A program made the translations under genes and the position numbers. Shown here one piece after another: positions 18,303 to 27,891 of a stretch of 64,000 bases of DNA. The notes under the pieces were generated by a model. That model was given only the letters and a program-made list of their open reading frames with translations, searched no databases and was not told where the DNA came from. The DNA comes from Pseudomonadota bacterium (GTDB taxonomy: Bacteria > Pseudomonadota > Gammaproteobacteria > JAKAQQ01), in assembly GCA_027365475.1 (NCBI GenBank), contig DAHXNI010000024.1:1-64000 (forward strand). Reading direction: 5' to 3'. How positions within the stretch are numbered: position 1 is the first letter of the stretch; each line of letters opens with the position of its first letter.

Positions 18303-18851
18303 ATGATCGCACTCCACGCCGCGGTCACAGACAGCGGCCTACAGTCGCTTATTCTTCTCGAAGAACTGGGTCTGCCCTACACGTTCCAGAGACTGGATCC
18401 CGTGGCTGATCTCCTTCAGCCATCCGAATCTCTGGTCCGGGGTGCCATGAAACCGGTTCCCTTCATCTATGACGACAGCAATAACCTGACCCTCCATGAA
18501 TCGGGAGCCATTCTGCTTTATCTCGCGGAGAAAACACGTCGCCTGCTACCCGTCATGCCCCAGGCGCGCGCATGTGCTTACCAATGGCTTTTCGCATCGA
18601 CTGCGCTGGCGAGCGGATCACCTGACACGGACGCCATTCGCGCCCGTCTTGCGGCCCTAAATGATGTCCTTGTGGAGCGGAATTACCTGGTGGGAGACTT
18701 CAGCCTGGCCGACATCGCCTGCTATCCACTGGTGGAGCGATACTCTTCAAGTCTCGTGCTCGACAGCTGGCACGCGCTCAAGAACTGGCTCACACGGATG
18801 GGGGCACGCCCCGCCGTGATGGCTGCCCATGCGAAGATGACGGTTACATGA
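18303..18851 (+). CDS. Glutathione S-transferase-like protein
   Basis: 182 residues. The N-terminal half is a thioredoxin-like GST domain, with MKPVPFIYDD (cis-Pro) and the glutathione-binding HESGAILLYLAE. The C-terminal helical half has GDFSLADIACYPLVERY, the N-capping motif of GSTs. It is somewhat shorter than typical bacterial GSTs (about 200-210). It overlaps murI by four bases (ATGA), so the two are probably translated together. Substrate is unknown. Confidence 0.85.
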   Translation: MIALHAAVTDSGLQSLILLEELGLPYTFQRLDPVADLLQPSESLVRGAMKPVPFIYDDSNNLTLHESGAILLYLAEKTRRLLPVMPQARACAYQWLFASTALASGSPDTDAIRARLAALNDVLVERNYLVGDFSLADIACYPLVERYSSSLVLDSWHALKNWLTRMGARPAVMAAHAKMTVT

Positions 18852-19738
18852 ATCCCGGTATCCCGGGGAACCTGGCCCCAATCGGCATTTTTGACTCTGG
18901 TGTCGGCGGATTGACTGTCCTCGACGCCTTGCGGCGGATCCTGCCGCATGAAAATTATGCCTATCTCGGAGACACGGCCCATCTGCCATACGGTACAAAA
19001 AGCCCCTCCCGGATTACGGAAGAGGCGCTTCACGCTGCTCACTTTCTGGATGCACTCGGGATCAAACTCCTGGTCGTCGCCTGCAACACCGTCTCCGCTG
19101 TCGCGTTACCCGTGATTGAACAGGCACTTGCTCCCAAACCCGTGATCGGGGTCGTCATACCCGGTGCGACAGGCGCACTCGCTCAAAGCCCCCGGGGGCA
19201 CATCGCACTCCTGGCTACGGAAGCCACGATCCGAACCGGCGCTTATCCACACGAGCTTCGCCGGAGAAGAGCCGACGTCATCTGCGATTCCCAATCCGCC
19301 TCGGCACTCGTTGCCCTGGCCGAAGAGGGCTGGTTCGAGGGGCCACCGGCCAAAGCCGTTATCGCCCGCTATCTGGCACCACTTTTCCGGAGAAAGAATC
19401 CGATACCGGACTGTTTGCTCCTCGGTTGTACGCACTTCCCGCCTTTCCGGCCAACACTCGAAAGCCTCGTGCCCTCAGGGGTCGCCATTGTGGATTCAGC
19501 CTGGACGACTGCCGAGGCAGTCAAGGCGCTCCTCACCGAACGGAAGCTCCAGATCACGGTTCGGGGTGAAAAGTCGCTTGCTGATTTCTACGTCACCGAC
19601 AATCCTGAACGCTTCTTGAGCATTGCCCCGCGATTCGTGAACCCATCGCCCGATTCTGTTTTTCTGGTTCTGGATCTCGCAGAGCCGTCAGGACCCAGAC
19701 GGGTGTCGGTGTCGTCGGTCCATCCAGCCCACGCCTAG
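18848..19738 (+). CDS. murI: Glutamate racemase
   Basis: 296 residues. It begins IGIFDSGVGGLTVLDALR and carries both catalytic cysteines: C79 in VACNTVS and C194 in LLGCTHFP. It supplies D-glutamate for peptidoglycan in the cytoplasm. The last 51 bases overlap, in the antisense direction, the 3' end of the UPF0114 gene on the other strand, so the two genes converge and share sequence. Confidence 0.96.
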   Translation: MNPGIPGNLAPIGIFDSGVGGLTVLDALRRILPHENYAYLGDTAHLPYGTKSPSRITEEALHAAHFLDALGIKLLVVACNTVSAVALPVIEQALAPKPVIGVVIPGATGALAQSPRGHIALLATEATIRTGAYPHELRRRRADVICDSQSASALVALAEEGWFEGPPAKAVIARYLAPLFRRKNPIPDCLLLGCTHFPPFRPTLESLVPSGVAIVDSAWTTAEAVKALLTERKLQITVRGEKSLADFYVTDNPERFLSIAPRFVNPSPDSVFLVLDLAEPSGPRRVSVSSVHPAHA

Positions 19739-20224
19739 CCCGGCAAACACAAACGTCAGGAGAATGAGCAGACTCCAGAGGATATCCCGGCTCGGGAAAC
19801 GGTCGATTTTGAGGTCCATTTCAAGCAGTTCGATTGCCGCAATGGACATGATGGAAGCAAATAGTTTGAGCTTGAGACTCGCATCATCCCACTGGCCAAG
19901 CCAGGCCGGCCATGACCGAGGCAAAGTATCCGCACGCGGGGCGATGAAACTCTCGAAGCTGCTCAGTGCCACGATAACTACGAGATTGGCCACGAGTGTG
20001 AGTTCGACGAGTCTCAGGATCCATAGCAGGAGTCGGGCGGGTCCCATTTCGGAAAACGGCAGGGCGATCCCGCCCACAAGTGTGATGACAAAAACGACGA
20101 GGAGCCAGATGACCGACAGGAGAAGACCCACGTAAAACGGGAGCAACAACCATCGTCCACGAATGAGGAGCGACTCAATCAGATGGACTCGTCGCGAAGG
20201 CACCCCCGGAGGATCCGGATTCAT
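19688..20224 (-). CDS. UPF0114 (YqhA-like) integral membrane protein
   Basis: 178 residues from the ATG at 20224, preceded by a G-rich stretch; an upstream ATG would add 12 residues. Three or four membrane segments are visible (WLLLPFYVGLLLSVIWLL, LVANLVVIVALSSFESFI, ILWSLLILLTFVFAG). The loop KLKLFASIMSIAAIELLE is characteristic of UPF0114. Function is unknown in any organism. It sits between murI (convergent, overlapping by 51 bases) and the cytochrome c gene on the same strand. Confidence 0.88.
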   Translation of the reverse strand: MNPDPPGVPSRRVHLIESLLIRGRWLLLPFYVGLLLSVIWLLVVFVITLVGGIALPFSEMGPARLLLWILRLVELTLVANLVVIVALSSFESFIAPRADTLPRSWPAWLGQWDDASLKLKLFASIMSIAAIELLEMDLKIDRFPSRDILWSLLILLTFVFAGLGVGWMDRRHRHPSGS

Positions 20225-20260
20225 ATCCCAAACCCCCACTCCAACAACACAGTCGTCCAA

Positions 20261-20641
20261 TCAGCCCGGCGGCGGCGGTGCGATGGGTTTCTGGGCCAGC
20301 ACCCAGCGGGCCATGGCTTCGGCCTGTGCCAGACTCAGGTTTGGATGCGGCGGCATCGCAATTCCCCCCGTCCAGGCATTCCACTCGCCGGCTCCGCCAG
20401 TGATGATCTTATGGGCCAGCTTCTGAACCGCACCCTTCTGGTGAGCGAACCGGTAGGCTACCCAGCCATAGGCTGGACCCACAATTTTCATATTCGCAGC
20501 ATGACAGGCGAAACACCCCTGGGTGTTCATCTGTGATTTGATGGCAGAATTCGCCAGAGGTGCCGCGTGGGCTCCTGAGGCGCTGAGACCGGCCATAAAA
20601 ACACCGATGGATACAAACGACAGGACCACCAAAACACGCAT
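20261..20641 (-). CDS. Periplasmic class I cytochrome c (c551/c552-like)
   Basis: 126 residues from the ATG at 20641. A Sec signal peptide (VLVVLSFVSIGVFMAGLSASGAHA cut after about residue 26) precedes a mature domain with one haem site, CFACH, followed by KIVGPAYGWVAYRF. The distal Met ligand is in GIAMPPHP. The mature length of about 100 residues fits a soluble electron carrier of the c551 type. It follows the pyruvate kinase gene on the minus strand after about 130 bases, so it may have its own promoter. Confidence 0.9.
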   Translation of the reverse strand: MRVLVVLSFVSIGVFMAGLSASGAHAAPLANSAIKSQMNTQGCFACHAANMKIVGPAYGWVAYRFAHQKGAVQKLAHKIITGGAGEWNAWTGGIAMPPHPNLSLAQAEAMARWVLAQKPIAPPPPG

Positions 20642-20773
20642 CGATACTCTCCCGATTGAGTCGTGGACTATTTTACCAGTTATTCGCCTGCTATCGTTGC
20701 ACTCCAACACGATTGGAAAGAAGGGCGGTGGGATCCGCCACTCCATGCGCAAGAGCTACGACGATGGGTGTAT

Positions 20774-22198
20774 TTATGTGGGGATATGTATCACCTTGAG
20801 ACTGTTGGTTCCACCTGCGATCCCTTCGGCATCTCCTTTGGTAAAAAGCACGTAATCCCCTGATTGAACGGCATTGATCGCCCGGAGTGTAGCGACAGCA
20901 TCCTCCAGCAACTGGTCGGGATTCGCGTGGAGCACATCGAACGCAACAGGGTACACCCCACGCCAAAGCGTGACCCGTCGTCGGGTCGTCTCGTGACGCG
21001 TCAGTGCAAAGATCGGAATGTTGGAACGCAATCTCGAAGCAAGAAGCGCCGTGGTACCTGATTCGGTCAGAGTGGCCACTGCCCGGATCTGAAACCGGTT
21101 GGCAATGTGTATGGCCGCCATGGCAATGGCCTCATTCACCGAATCGAAAGGCTCATCCGTGATCCCCTGCTCATGACTGGTGATCCATTCCTTTTCGGCG
21201 CCCACACAGATCCGGGCCATCGCCTCCACGGCGCGGACCGGGTAATGCCCCACGGCACTCTCAGCCGAAAGCATGACCGCATCCGTACCGTCCATCACCG
21301 CATTGGCGACATCCAGCACCTCGGCACGGGTCGGGACCGGATTGAGCACCATCGATTCCATCATCTGTGTCGCTGTGATAACCACGCTGCTTGCCTCGTG
21401 CGCGAGACGTGTCAGCCGTTTCTGAACGCCTGCAAGTTCCCAGTCGCCGATCTCGATCGCGAGATCGCCCCGGGCAACCATGATGGCATCGGCCACTTTG
21501 AGGATCGAATCGATGTTCTGAACCGCTTCCGAACGCTCGATCTTGGCGATCACACCCGCCCGGCCTCCCGCCTGCTCAAGGAGTGCACGCGCCCGCTTGA
21601 TATCATCGGCATCGCGCGGAAACGAGACCGCCAGGTAATCGACCTCAAGCTGGGCCGCGACCTCAATGTCGCGGCGGTCTTTTTCCGTCAGCGCTTCCGC
21701 GGATAACCCCCCGCCTTCACGATTGATGCCCTTGAGATCCGACAAGACCCCGCCTGTCTCAACCCGGCAGCGGATCGCGGTTCCCGATACGGATTCGACC
21801 CGAAAGGCAATTTGTCCGTCTGCCAGGAGCAGACGGTCGCCGGCGGAAACATCACCCGGAAGGTTGGCATAACTCACGCCGACACACTCCGCAGTACCAT
21901 CGGTCTCAGGACAATTCGGGTCGATCGTGAAAGGGTCCCCGTTGTGCAGCTCCACCGGGCCATCACGGAATCGGCCGATCCTGATCTTGGGCCCCGCGAG
22001 ATCGGCCAAGATCCCGACTTCAGTCTGATGCTGACTGGCTACACGTCGAATCCGACCTGCCCACTCACGAAGCGTTTTTGTGTCGGCATGGGAAAAATTG
22101 AGTCGGAAAAGGTCGACACCGGCCGTAACCAGCTCCCCGAGCGTTTCTTCGCTCGAGCTTGCGGGGCCTACGGTAGCGATAATTTTGGTGCGCCGCAT
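20774..22198 (-). CDS. pyk: Pyruvate kinase
   Basis: 474 residues starting MRRTKIIATVGPASSS. Conserved features include LFRLNFSHAD, the catalytic-site segment IAKIERSEAV, VARGDLAIEI, and the C-terminal allosteric domain. It makes pyruvate and ATP from phosphoenolpyruvate. The ATG lies one base after the pgk stop, so it is the fourth gene of the tkt-gap-pgk-pyk operon. Upstream frame extension overlaps pgk and is not used. Confidence 0.96.
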   Translation of the reverse strand: MRRTKIIATVGPASSSEETLGELVTAGVDLFRLNFSHADTKTLREWAGRIRRVASQHQTEVGILADLAGPKIRIGRFRDGPVELHNGDPFTIDPNCPETDGTAECVGVSYANLPGDVSAGDRLLLADGQIAFRVESVSGTAIRCRVETGGVLSDLKGINREGGGLSAEALTEKDRRDIEVAAQLEVDYLAVSFPRDADDIKRARALLEQAGGRAGVIAKIERSEAVQNIDSILKVADAIMVARGDLAIEIGDWELAGVQKRLTRLAHEASSVVITATQMMESMVLNPVPTRAEVLDVANAVMDGTDAVMLSAESAVGHYPVRAVEAMARICVGAEKEWITSHEQGITDEPFDSVNEAIAMAAIHIANRFQIRAVATLTESGTTALLASRLRSNIPIFALTRHETTRRRVTLWRGVYPVAFDVLHANPDQLLEDAVATLRAINAVQSGDYVLFTKGDAEGIAGGTNSLKVIHIPT

Positions 22199-22199
22199 A

Positions 22200-23384
22200 T
22201 CAGGTGTCTCGGGCTCGTTCAGCCAACGCTTCAAGGGCCGGAAGTACCCGCCCTTCGGCGAACTCGAGAAACGCGCCCCCGGCAGTGGAACGGTAGGATA
22301 CCCGGTCGGCGAGCTGAAACTTGTCGAGCGCCGCCAGGCTGTCGCCCCCACCGACAACCGTGAACGCTCCACTCTGAACGATGGCTTCAGCCACACGCCG
22401 GGTTCCTTGGGCAAACTGGTCGCATTCGAATACACCGAGAGGCCCGTTCCAAAGGATGGTCTTGGCACTGCGAAGCAGGGTTTCGTAATGCGCCGCAGTC
22501 ACCGGACCGATATCGAGAATCATCTCATCCGCTGCAACCTTGTCGAGCGTGCGGACATCGGCTTCCGAAGTCGCAATGGGTAGATGCCCAACCACGAGGT
22601 CGACCGGGACCGGGATCTCGACCCGGCTGGCCCGGGCCGCAGCCAGAAAGCTCCTTGCTGTATCGAGTGCATCGGGCTCGCAAAGCGACTGGCCGACCGG
22701 AAATCCCTGTGCCAGAAGCAGCGTATTCAAAATACCGCCACCCAGTATCAGGCCATCGACCTGGGTAAGCAATGCATTCAAGAGCTCAATTTTGGTTGAA
22801 ACCTTGGCACCACCCACAACGGCCACAAGCGGGTGATCCGGAGCGGTGAGTGCACGGGTCAGCGCCTCGACTTCCTGGATCAGAAGCGGTCCGGCACAGG
22901 CCTTGAGTGCCTTGAGAATCACGCCATGGGTCGACGCCTCGGCACGGTGAGCCGTGGCAAAGGCATCCATCACAAAGAGATCGCAGAGTGAGGCAAAGCG
23001 CTCGGCCAAAGTCGGGTCATCCTCGCGTTCACCCTGCAGAAAACGCACGTTTTCGAAAAGGACGATCGCGCCGGGCGGAGGTGGAAGCTCCCGCCAGACC
23101 GAATCTGTCCAGGGCCTGAGGGGTACAGGCCGGTCGAGCTCCCGTGCGAGCCAAGCGGCAACCGGCGCAAGTGAGAGTGCCGGATCCGGCTGGCCCGGAT
23201 GGGGGCGACCGAGGTGCGACAACAGCATGAGTCGCGCCTGGCCGGTCAGGGCCTCGCGGATCGTGGGAAGGGCCGCCCTCAGGCGCTCTGCATTCGTGAT
23301 CCGGCCCTGATCGATCGGCACATTCAGATCTTCGCGCAGGAGGACTCGCTTGTTTTCAAGCGGAAAATCGGTCATCCGGAGCAT
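22200..23384 (-). CDS. pgk: Phosphoglycerate kinase
   Basis: 394 residues from the ATG at 23384 (a TTG at 23396 overlapping gap is an alternative). Substrate-binding motif LLREDLNVP near the start, SHLGRPHPG, and the C-terminal nucleotide motif GGGDSLAAL. It interconverts 1,3-bisphosphoglycerate and 3-phosphoglycerate with ADP/ATP. It lies between gap and pyk, with only a few bases between coding regions. Confidence 0.96.
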   Translation of the reverse strand: MLRMTDFPLENKRVLLREDLNVPIDQGRITNAERLRAALPTIREALTGQARLMLLSHLGRPHPGQPDPALSLAPVAAWLARELDRPVPLRPWTDSVWRELPPPPGAIVLFENVRFLQGEREDDPTLAERFASLCDLFVMDAFATAHRAEASTHGVILKALKACAGPLLIQEVEALTRALTAPDHPLVAVVGGAKVSTKIELLNALLTQVDGLILGGGILNTLLLAQGFPVGQSLCEPDALDTARSFLAAARASRVEIPVPVDLVVGHLPIATSEADVRTLDKVAADEMILDIGPVTAAHYETLLRSAKTILWNGPLGVFECDQFAQGTRRVAEAIVQSGAFTVVGGGDSLAALDKFQLADRVSYRSTAGGAFLEFAEGRVLPALEALAERARDT

Positions 23385-23388
23385 GTCT

Positions 23389-24402
23389 TCAGCCAAGCGC
23401 CAGCATCACTGATGCGGTATCCAGCATGCGGTTCGAAAATCCCCATTCGTTGTCATACCACGCAAGGACTTTGACCAGCCGACCCGTCACCTTGGTCAGG
23501 GTCGCGTCATACGTCGAGGAGGCTGTGTTGTGGTTGAAATCAATGGAAACCAGGGGTTCGTCATTGACGGCGAGAATACCCTTGAGCGGTCCGTCTGCGG
23601 CTTTGCGAATGAGCGCGTCAACTTCTTCAAGCGTGGTATCACGCGCAGCGAGAAAAGTGAGATCGACGATTGAAACATTCGCCGTCGGAACACGTATGGA
23701 AAGACCATCCAGCCGTCCGGCGAGATCGGGGATCACCTGACCGATTGCGGCTGCAGCCCCGGTCTTGGTCGGAATCATCGATAACAATGCAGAGCGCGCG
23801 CGACGCAGGTCCGTGTGATAGACGTCAATCAGCACCTGATCGTTCGTCGAGGCGTGTACCGTGTTCATGAGACCGCGCTCAATTCCGACCCCGGCATGCA
23901 GTACATGCGCCAGAGGAGCAAGGCAGTTGGTCGTGCAGGATGCATTCGAGACGATAGTGTCCCGCGCCGCCAGGACCGTGTGATTGACTCCATAGACGAT
24001 GGTCGGCAGATCGGCTCCGGCCGGTGCCGAAATCAGGACTTTTTGCGCACCGGCGCGGAGGTGGGCTTCCGATTTCGCGCGCGAGGCGAAGCAACCGGTA
24101 CACTCAAGCACGAGATCGATGCCAAGCGACTTCCAGGGCAGCCGCTCCGGATCGCGTTCCGCCACAACCTGTACTCGATCGCCATTCACGACCAGCGCAT
24201 CGTCAACCACTTCGACCGACCCCGGAAAGGGCCCATGAACGGAATCGTGCCGGGTGAGGTGTGCGTTGATCCGGGCGTCTCCCAGATCATTGATTGCCAC
24301 GATGGAGAATGTCTTACGGTAACGGGCATTCTCGTGAAACGCACGGAGAACGTTGCGCCCGATCCGCCCATATCCATTGATCGCAATACGTCTTTGTGTC
24401 AC
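23389..24402 (-). CDS. gap: Glyceraldehyde 3-phosphate dehydrogenase
   Basis: 337 residues from a GTG at 24402 with GAGGAG upstream. NAD-binding start [13 protein letters not shown]; catalytic Cys in [13 protein letters not shown]-terminal [13 protein letters not shown]. It catalyses oxidation and phosphorylation of glyceraldehyde 3-phosphate, and the reverse reaction in gluconeogenesis. It is second in the operon, 16 bases after transketolase. The position after NAD-binding strand 2 that sets NAD or NADP preference reads INDLGD, with the Asp that favours NAD. Confidence 0.96.
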   Translation of the reverse strand: MTQRRIAINGYGRIGRNVLRAFHENARYRKTFSIVAINDLGDARINAHLTRHDSVHGPFPGSVEVVDDALVVNGDRVQVVAERDPERLPWKSLGIDLVLECTGCFASRAKSEAHLRAGAQKVLISAPAGADLPTIVYGVNHTVLAARDTIVSNASCTTNCLAPLAHVLHAGVGIERGLMNTVHASTNDQVLIDVYHTDLRRARSALLSMIPTKTGAAAAIGQVIPDLAGRLDGLSIRVPTANVSIVDLTFLAARDTTLEEVDALIRKAADGPLKGILAVNDEPLVSIDFNHNTASSTYDATLTKVTGRLVKVLAWYDNEWGFSNRMLDTASVMLALG

Positions 24403-24418
24403 GTGAGCACTCCTCAGA

Positions 24419-26437
24419 TCAAACCGTATGGGTACGGTCATCCGTCCAGAGCGCCTCGGCGCGCCGAACGATGGCATCGACCGTGAATCCGAGAAACCGA
24501 TAGACCGCTTCCCCAGGTCCCGACAGACCAAAACGATCGATTCCCAAAACGTCGCCTTCTGTGCCGGCAATGCGGAACCAAGGCGCGGACACTCCGGCTT
24601 CGATGACGAGACGCCGCGAGATCGAGTGGGGCAAAACCGCTTCCCGGTAAGCGGCTTCCTGGGATTCAAAAACTTCGAGCGATGGCATCGACACAACGCG
24701 CGTACCCATACCGCGTTGCGTGAGCTCTCCGGCTGCCTCAAGCGCCAGACAGACTTCCGACCCGGTCGCGATCAGGATCAACTGGGCCGTCCCATCTGGC
24801 TCCTTGAGAATATACCCGCCACGGTGGATGTCGGACTCCGCCTGTGCGGTTCGCGAGAGCGGGGGCAAACCCTGCCGTGTCAAGACGATCAAGGTCGGAT
24901 GCTCATTCGACCGGAAGGCGGCCTGCCAGGCATGGACGGTTTCGACACCGTCAGCCGGCCGCCACAACCTGAGCCCGGGGATGAGTCTCAGGCTCGCGAG
25001 CTGTTCGATGGGCTGGTGGGTGGGCCCATCTTCACCGAGCGCAATCGAGTCATGACTCAAGACCAGGATTGCGGGAAGTTTCATGAGCGCGGCCAACCGG
25101 ATGGCATTGCGCGCATAGTCCGAGAAAATGAGGAAGGTGGCACCAAAGGGTCGCAACCCCCCGTGGAGCAGAACACCATTGAGGGCCGCCGTCATCCCGA
25201 ATTCCCTGACCCCCCAGTGGACATAGTTCCCTGCTGCATGGTCCCGGTTGAAGACGCGTGCCTCACCCCATAGCGTGGCATTGGATTCAGTGAGATCGGC
25301 CGAGCCACCAAGGATTTCAGGCAAAGCCGGTGCCAACGTCTCAAGTACCTTTTCTGAAGCTTTACGGGTTGCGATCTTTTTAGGTTCGGATTTGAACGCA
25401 GTGATCAGTTTGGGGAAAAGCTTTTCGAACCCGTCCGGGAGATGACGGTCCATCCGCCGCGCGAACTCCCGGGCACGGTCGGGGTAGCGCAACCGATAGG
25501 CTTCAAAGCCTGCCTGCCATTCCTGTTCCCAGCGGGCACCCTGGGCGCGGCGATCATACGCTGCATATATATCCTTGGGTATCACGAAAGGCGCCTCTTT
25601 CCAGTCGAGTGCCAAGCGTGCCTTGGCGACTTCTTCTGCGCCAAGCGCTGCGCCATGTGCCGCGGCCGTCCCAGCCTTGTCCGGAGCACCAAAACCGATG
25701 ATGGTCCGGCACGGAATGAGGCTCGGGCGGTCCGGAACCGCGCGGGCCGCTTCTATGGCTGCCCGGATTGCAGGCGCAGAATGGCCGTCGATGGTGGGGC
25801 AGACATGCCATCCATACGCCCGGAAACGGGCAGATGTGTCATCCCGGAACCATCCGTCGACATTTCCGTCGATCGAAATCCCGTTATCGTCATAAAACAT
25901 GATCAGGCGGCCAAGCCCCAACGTACCGGCCAGCGATGCCGCTTCATGGGAAATCCCCTCCATTAGGCAGCCATCTCCGGCGAAGACGTAGGTATGATGC
26001 TCGACTATGATTGCATCAGGCTGGTTGAACTCGGCTGCCAGACGTTTTTCAGCAAGCGCCATGCCAACGCCCATCGCGATTCCCTGCCCCAATGGGCCCG
26101 TTGTGGCCTCGACTCCGGGTGTCACGCCATATTCGGGATGACCCGGTGTTCTCGAATCCAGTTTCCGAAACTGCTTCAGATCCTCAATACTGAGATCGTA
26201 GCCGGACAGATGGAGCAGGGCATAGAGCAGCATGCAGCCATGGCCGTTCGACAGGAGGAAGCGGTCGCGGTTAAACCAGAAGGGATTGGCGGGATTGTGA
26301 CGGAGAAAGTCGTTCCAGAGCACTTCCGCGATGTCGGCCATCCCCATCGGCATGCCCGGATGACCGGAGTTGGCGCGTTCGACGGCATCCATGGCCAGTG
26401 CGCGGATTGCATTAGCGAGTTCACGTCTGGTTCGCAT
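24419..26437 (-). CDS. tkt: Transketolase
   Basis: 672 residues. The N-terminal motif [12 protein letters not shown], the thiamine diphosphate motif [15 protein letters not shown], and the pyrimidine-domain segment [17 protein letters not shown] are all present. It moves two-carbon units between sugar phosphates in the pentose phosphate pathway. It is the first gene of a run tkt-gap-pgk-pyk that appears in many proteobacteria, sometimes with fba; no fba is present here. No RuBisCO or phosphoribulokinase gene is in the window, so carbon fixation is not implied. Confidence 0.96.
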   Translation of the reverse strand: MRTRRELANAIRALAMDAVERANSGHPGMPMGMADIAEVLWNDFLRHNPANPFWFNRDRFLLSNGHGCMLLYALLHLSGYDLSIEDLKQFRKLDSRTPGHPEYGVTPGVEATTGPLGQGIAMGVGMALAEKRLAAEFNQPDAIIVEHHTYVFAGDGCLMEGISHEAASLAGTLGLGRLIMFYDDNGISIDGNVDGWFRDDTSARFRAYGWHVCPTIDGHSAPAIRAAIEAARAVPDRPSLIPCRTIIGFGAPDKAGTAAAHGAALGAEEVAKARLALDWKEAPFVIPKDIYAAYDRRAQGARWEQEWQAGFEAYRLRYPDRAREFARRMDRHLPDGFEKLFPKLITAFKSEPKKIATRKASEKVLETLAPALPEILGGSADLTESNATLWGEARVFNRDHAAGNYVHWGVREFGMTAALNGVLLHGGLRPFGATFLIFSDYARNAIRLAALMKLPAILVLSHDSIALGEDGPTHQPIEQLASLRLIPGLRLWRPADGVETVHAWQAAFRSNEHPTLIVLTRQGLPPLSRTAQAESDIHRGGYILKEPDGTAQLILIATGSEVCLALEAAGELTQRGMGTRVVSMPSLEVFESQEAAYREAVLPHSISRRLVIEAGVSAPWFRIAGTEGDVLGIDRFGLSGPGEAVYRFLGFTVDAIVRRAEALWTDDRTHTV

Positions 26438-26501
26438 GGACCTCGGCTGATTGGCGAATGTAATACGCGGAAAGGCAGGTTGTCTTGAGCCTAGACTCGT
26501 A

Positions 26502-26530
26502 ATTTTGCAGGAAAATCACGCTCAAGGCAA
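26502..26530 (-). promoter_or_regulatory. Candidate sigma70 promoter of the tkt operon
   Basis: On the minus strand TTGCCT (26525-26530) and CAAAAT (26502-26507) are separated by 17 bases. Each matches the sigma70 consensus at four of six positions. Transcription would begin about 60 bases before the transketolase ATG. Confidence 0.4.
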
Positions 26531-26642
26531 CTCACGGGAATGCCCCGACCGGTCAAGATGCGCTATCGTCTTGATTCGACTCCTATGATCGGCTTCTCGT
26601 CGGTGCGACGGATGGGCCGGGGTAGGCCCGAGCAGGGGGCTG

Positions 26643-26660
26643 CTGTCATAAAAATGCCAC
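26643..26660 (+). promoter_or_regulatory. Pho box upstream of pstS
   Basis: CTGTCAT-AAAA-ATGCCAC gives two 7-base PhoB half-sites with the standard 4-base A-rich spacer; the first is perfect and the second is a partial match. A TATCCT hexamer follows ten bases later at 26671-26676, the expected place for a -10 element in PhoB-activated promoters. The pstS start is 75 bases downstream. PhoB control under phosphate starvation is inferred from the site. Confidence 0.7.
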
Positions 26661-26735
26661 ATTCGGCCCCTATCCTGATCCGGTTCAAAGCCCTTTCCCG
26701 TTCACCCTGACTGCAATACGCCTGGAGTATCCACC

Positions 26736-27815
26736 ATGCCCTGTTCGAGTTCGCACCGCCTCTTCGCCCGATCCTGCCTCATCCTGCTCGCAGCCTGCCT
26801 GATCGGATCCCCGTTACGGTCCAGCCAGGCCAAAACCGTCCATATGATCGAGACAGGCTCGACACTGCTTTACCCGCTCTTCAACCTCTGGGTGCCGGTC
26901 TACACAGCAAGCCATACCAATGTCCGCATCACGACGGAAGCAACCGGGAGCGGAACCGGCATCGCCCAAGCCGCTGCCCGCCTCGTTCAGCTCGGAGCCT
27001 CGGACGCCTATCTCAGTCCGGCCCTGACGCACCTGCATCCGGGGCTTCTCAACATTCCGCTGGCGATCTCAAGCCAGATGGTCAACTACAACCTCCCGGG
27101 ATTGAATGACCGCCCGTTGCGACTCTCGGGACCGGTCCTCGCCGGAATCTATACAGGGCGTATTCGCTACTGGGATGCGCCTGCGATCCGGGCGCTCAAT
27201 CCCGGCGTCCCCCTGCCCCACCACCTGATCCTTCCGATCCATCGCAGCGACGGCAGTGGGGACACGTTCATCTTCACCCAGTACCTCAGCTTCTCCGCTC
27301 CGTCCTGGATGAGAACCACCGCATACGGAACGACCGTGAGCTGGCCTCCAGTCCGCAACGGAATGGGCGCCACAGGGAATCCAGGAATGGTACAGGCTCT
27401 GGATACGAACCCCTACGCGATCGCCTACATTGGCGTAAGCTACCGTTCCGCGATCCTCAAGGATCACCTCGGCCAGGCGCTCCTCGAAAACCGCGCGGGC
27501 CATTTCGTCTCGCTCACCGCAGCTCATGTGATGGCAGCGGTCCGCGCACGGGTCAACGCGACCCCCCCCAATCAGGCAATCAGCCTCGTCTATGCACCCG
27601 GTGCCGAATCCTATCCCATCATCAACTATGAATACGTGGTCGTGGAAAAGCATCAGCCCAACCCCTCCCTGGCTCTCTCGGTGCGCCAGTTTCTCGATTG
27701 GGCGATTTCTGCACAAGGGGGGAATGCACCTTCGTTCCTGAACCGTGTCGGGTTTGTACCGCTACCACCCCGCGCTATCCGTCAAAGCGAGAAACAGATT
27801 TCAGAGATCCGCTAA
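26736..27815 (+). CDS. pstS: Periplasmic phosphate-binding protein PstS
   Basis: 359 residues. A Sec signal (LILLAACLIGSPLRSSQA) precedes the PstS core: ETGSTLLYPLF, TEATGSGTGIAQA, LPIHRSDGSGDTFIFTQYL and GNPGMVQAL, which supply phosphate-binding Ser, Thr, Arg and Asp. It captures phosphate in the periplasm for the PstCA channel. A Pho box lies just upstream, and a strong hairpin separates it from pstC. Confidence 0.93.
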   Translation: MPCSSSHRLFARSCLILLAACLIGSPLRSSQAKTVHMIETGSTLLYPLFNLWVPVYTASHTNVRITTEATGSGTGIAQAAARLVQLGASDAYLSPALTHLHPGLLNIPLAISSQMVNYNLPGLNDRPLRLSGPVLAGIYTGRIRYWDAPAIRALNPGVPLPHHLILPIHRSDGSGDTFIFTQYLSFSAPSWMRTTAYGTTVSWPPVRNGMGATGNPGMVQALDTNPYAIAYIGVSYRSAILKDHLGQALLENRAGHFVSLTAAHVMAAVRARVNATPPNQAISLVYAPGAESYPIINYEYVVVEKHQPNPSLALSVRQFLDWAISAQGGNAPSFLNRVGFVPLPPRAIRQSEKQISEIR

Positions 27816-27847
27816 ACTGACTGGGACGTTCGCCCTACCCTGAACCC

Positions 27848-27869
27848 GGCCGCCCGATTGCGGGCGGCC
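27848..27869 (+). terminator. Stem-loop between pstS and pstC
   Basis: GGCCGCCCG-attg-CGGGCGGCC is a perfect 9-bp stem with a 4-base loop. No T-run follows, so it is more likely an mRNA-stabilising or attenuating hairpin that keeps pstS expression above that of the permease genes than a full terminator. Confidence 0.55.
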
Positions 27870-27891
27870 CCTTGGGAGGTCTCACCGGGAC

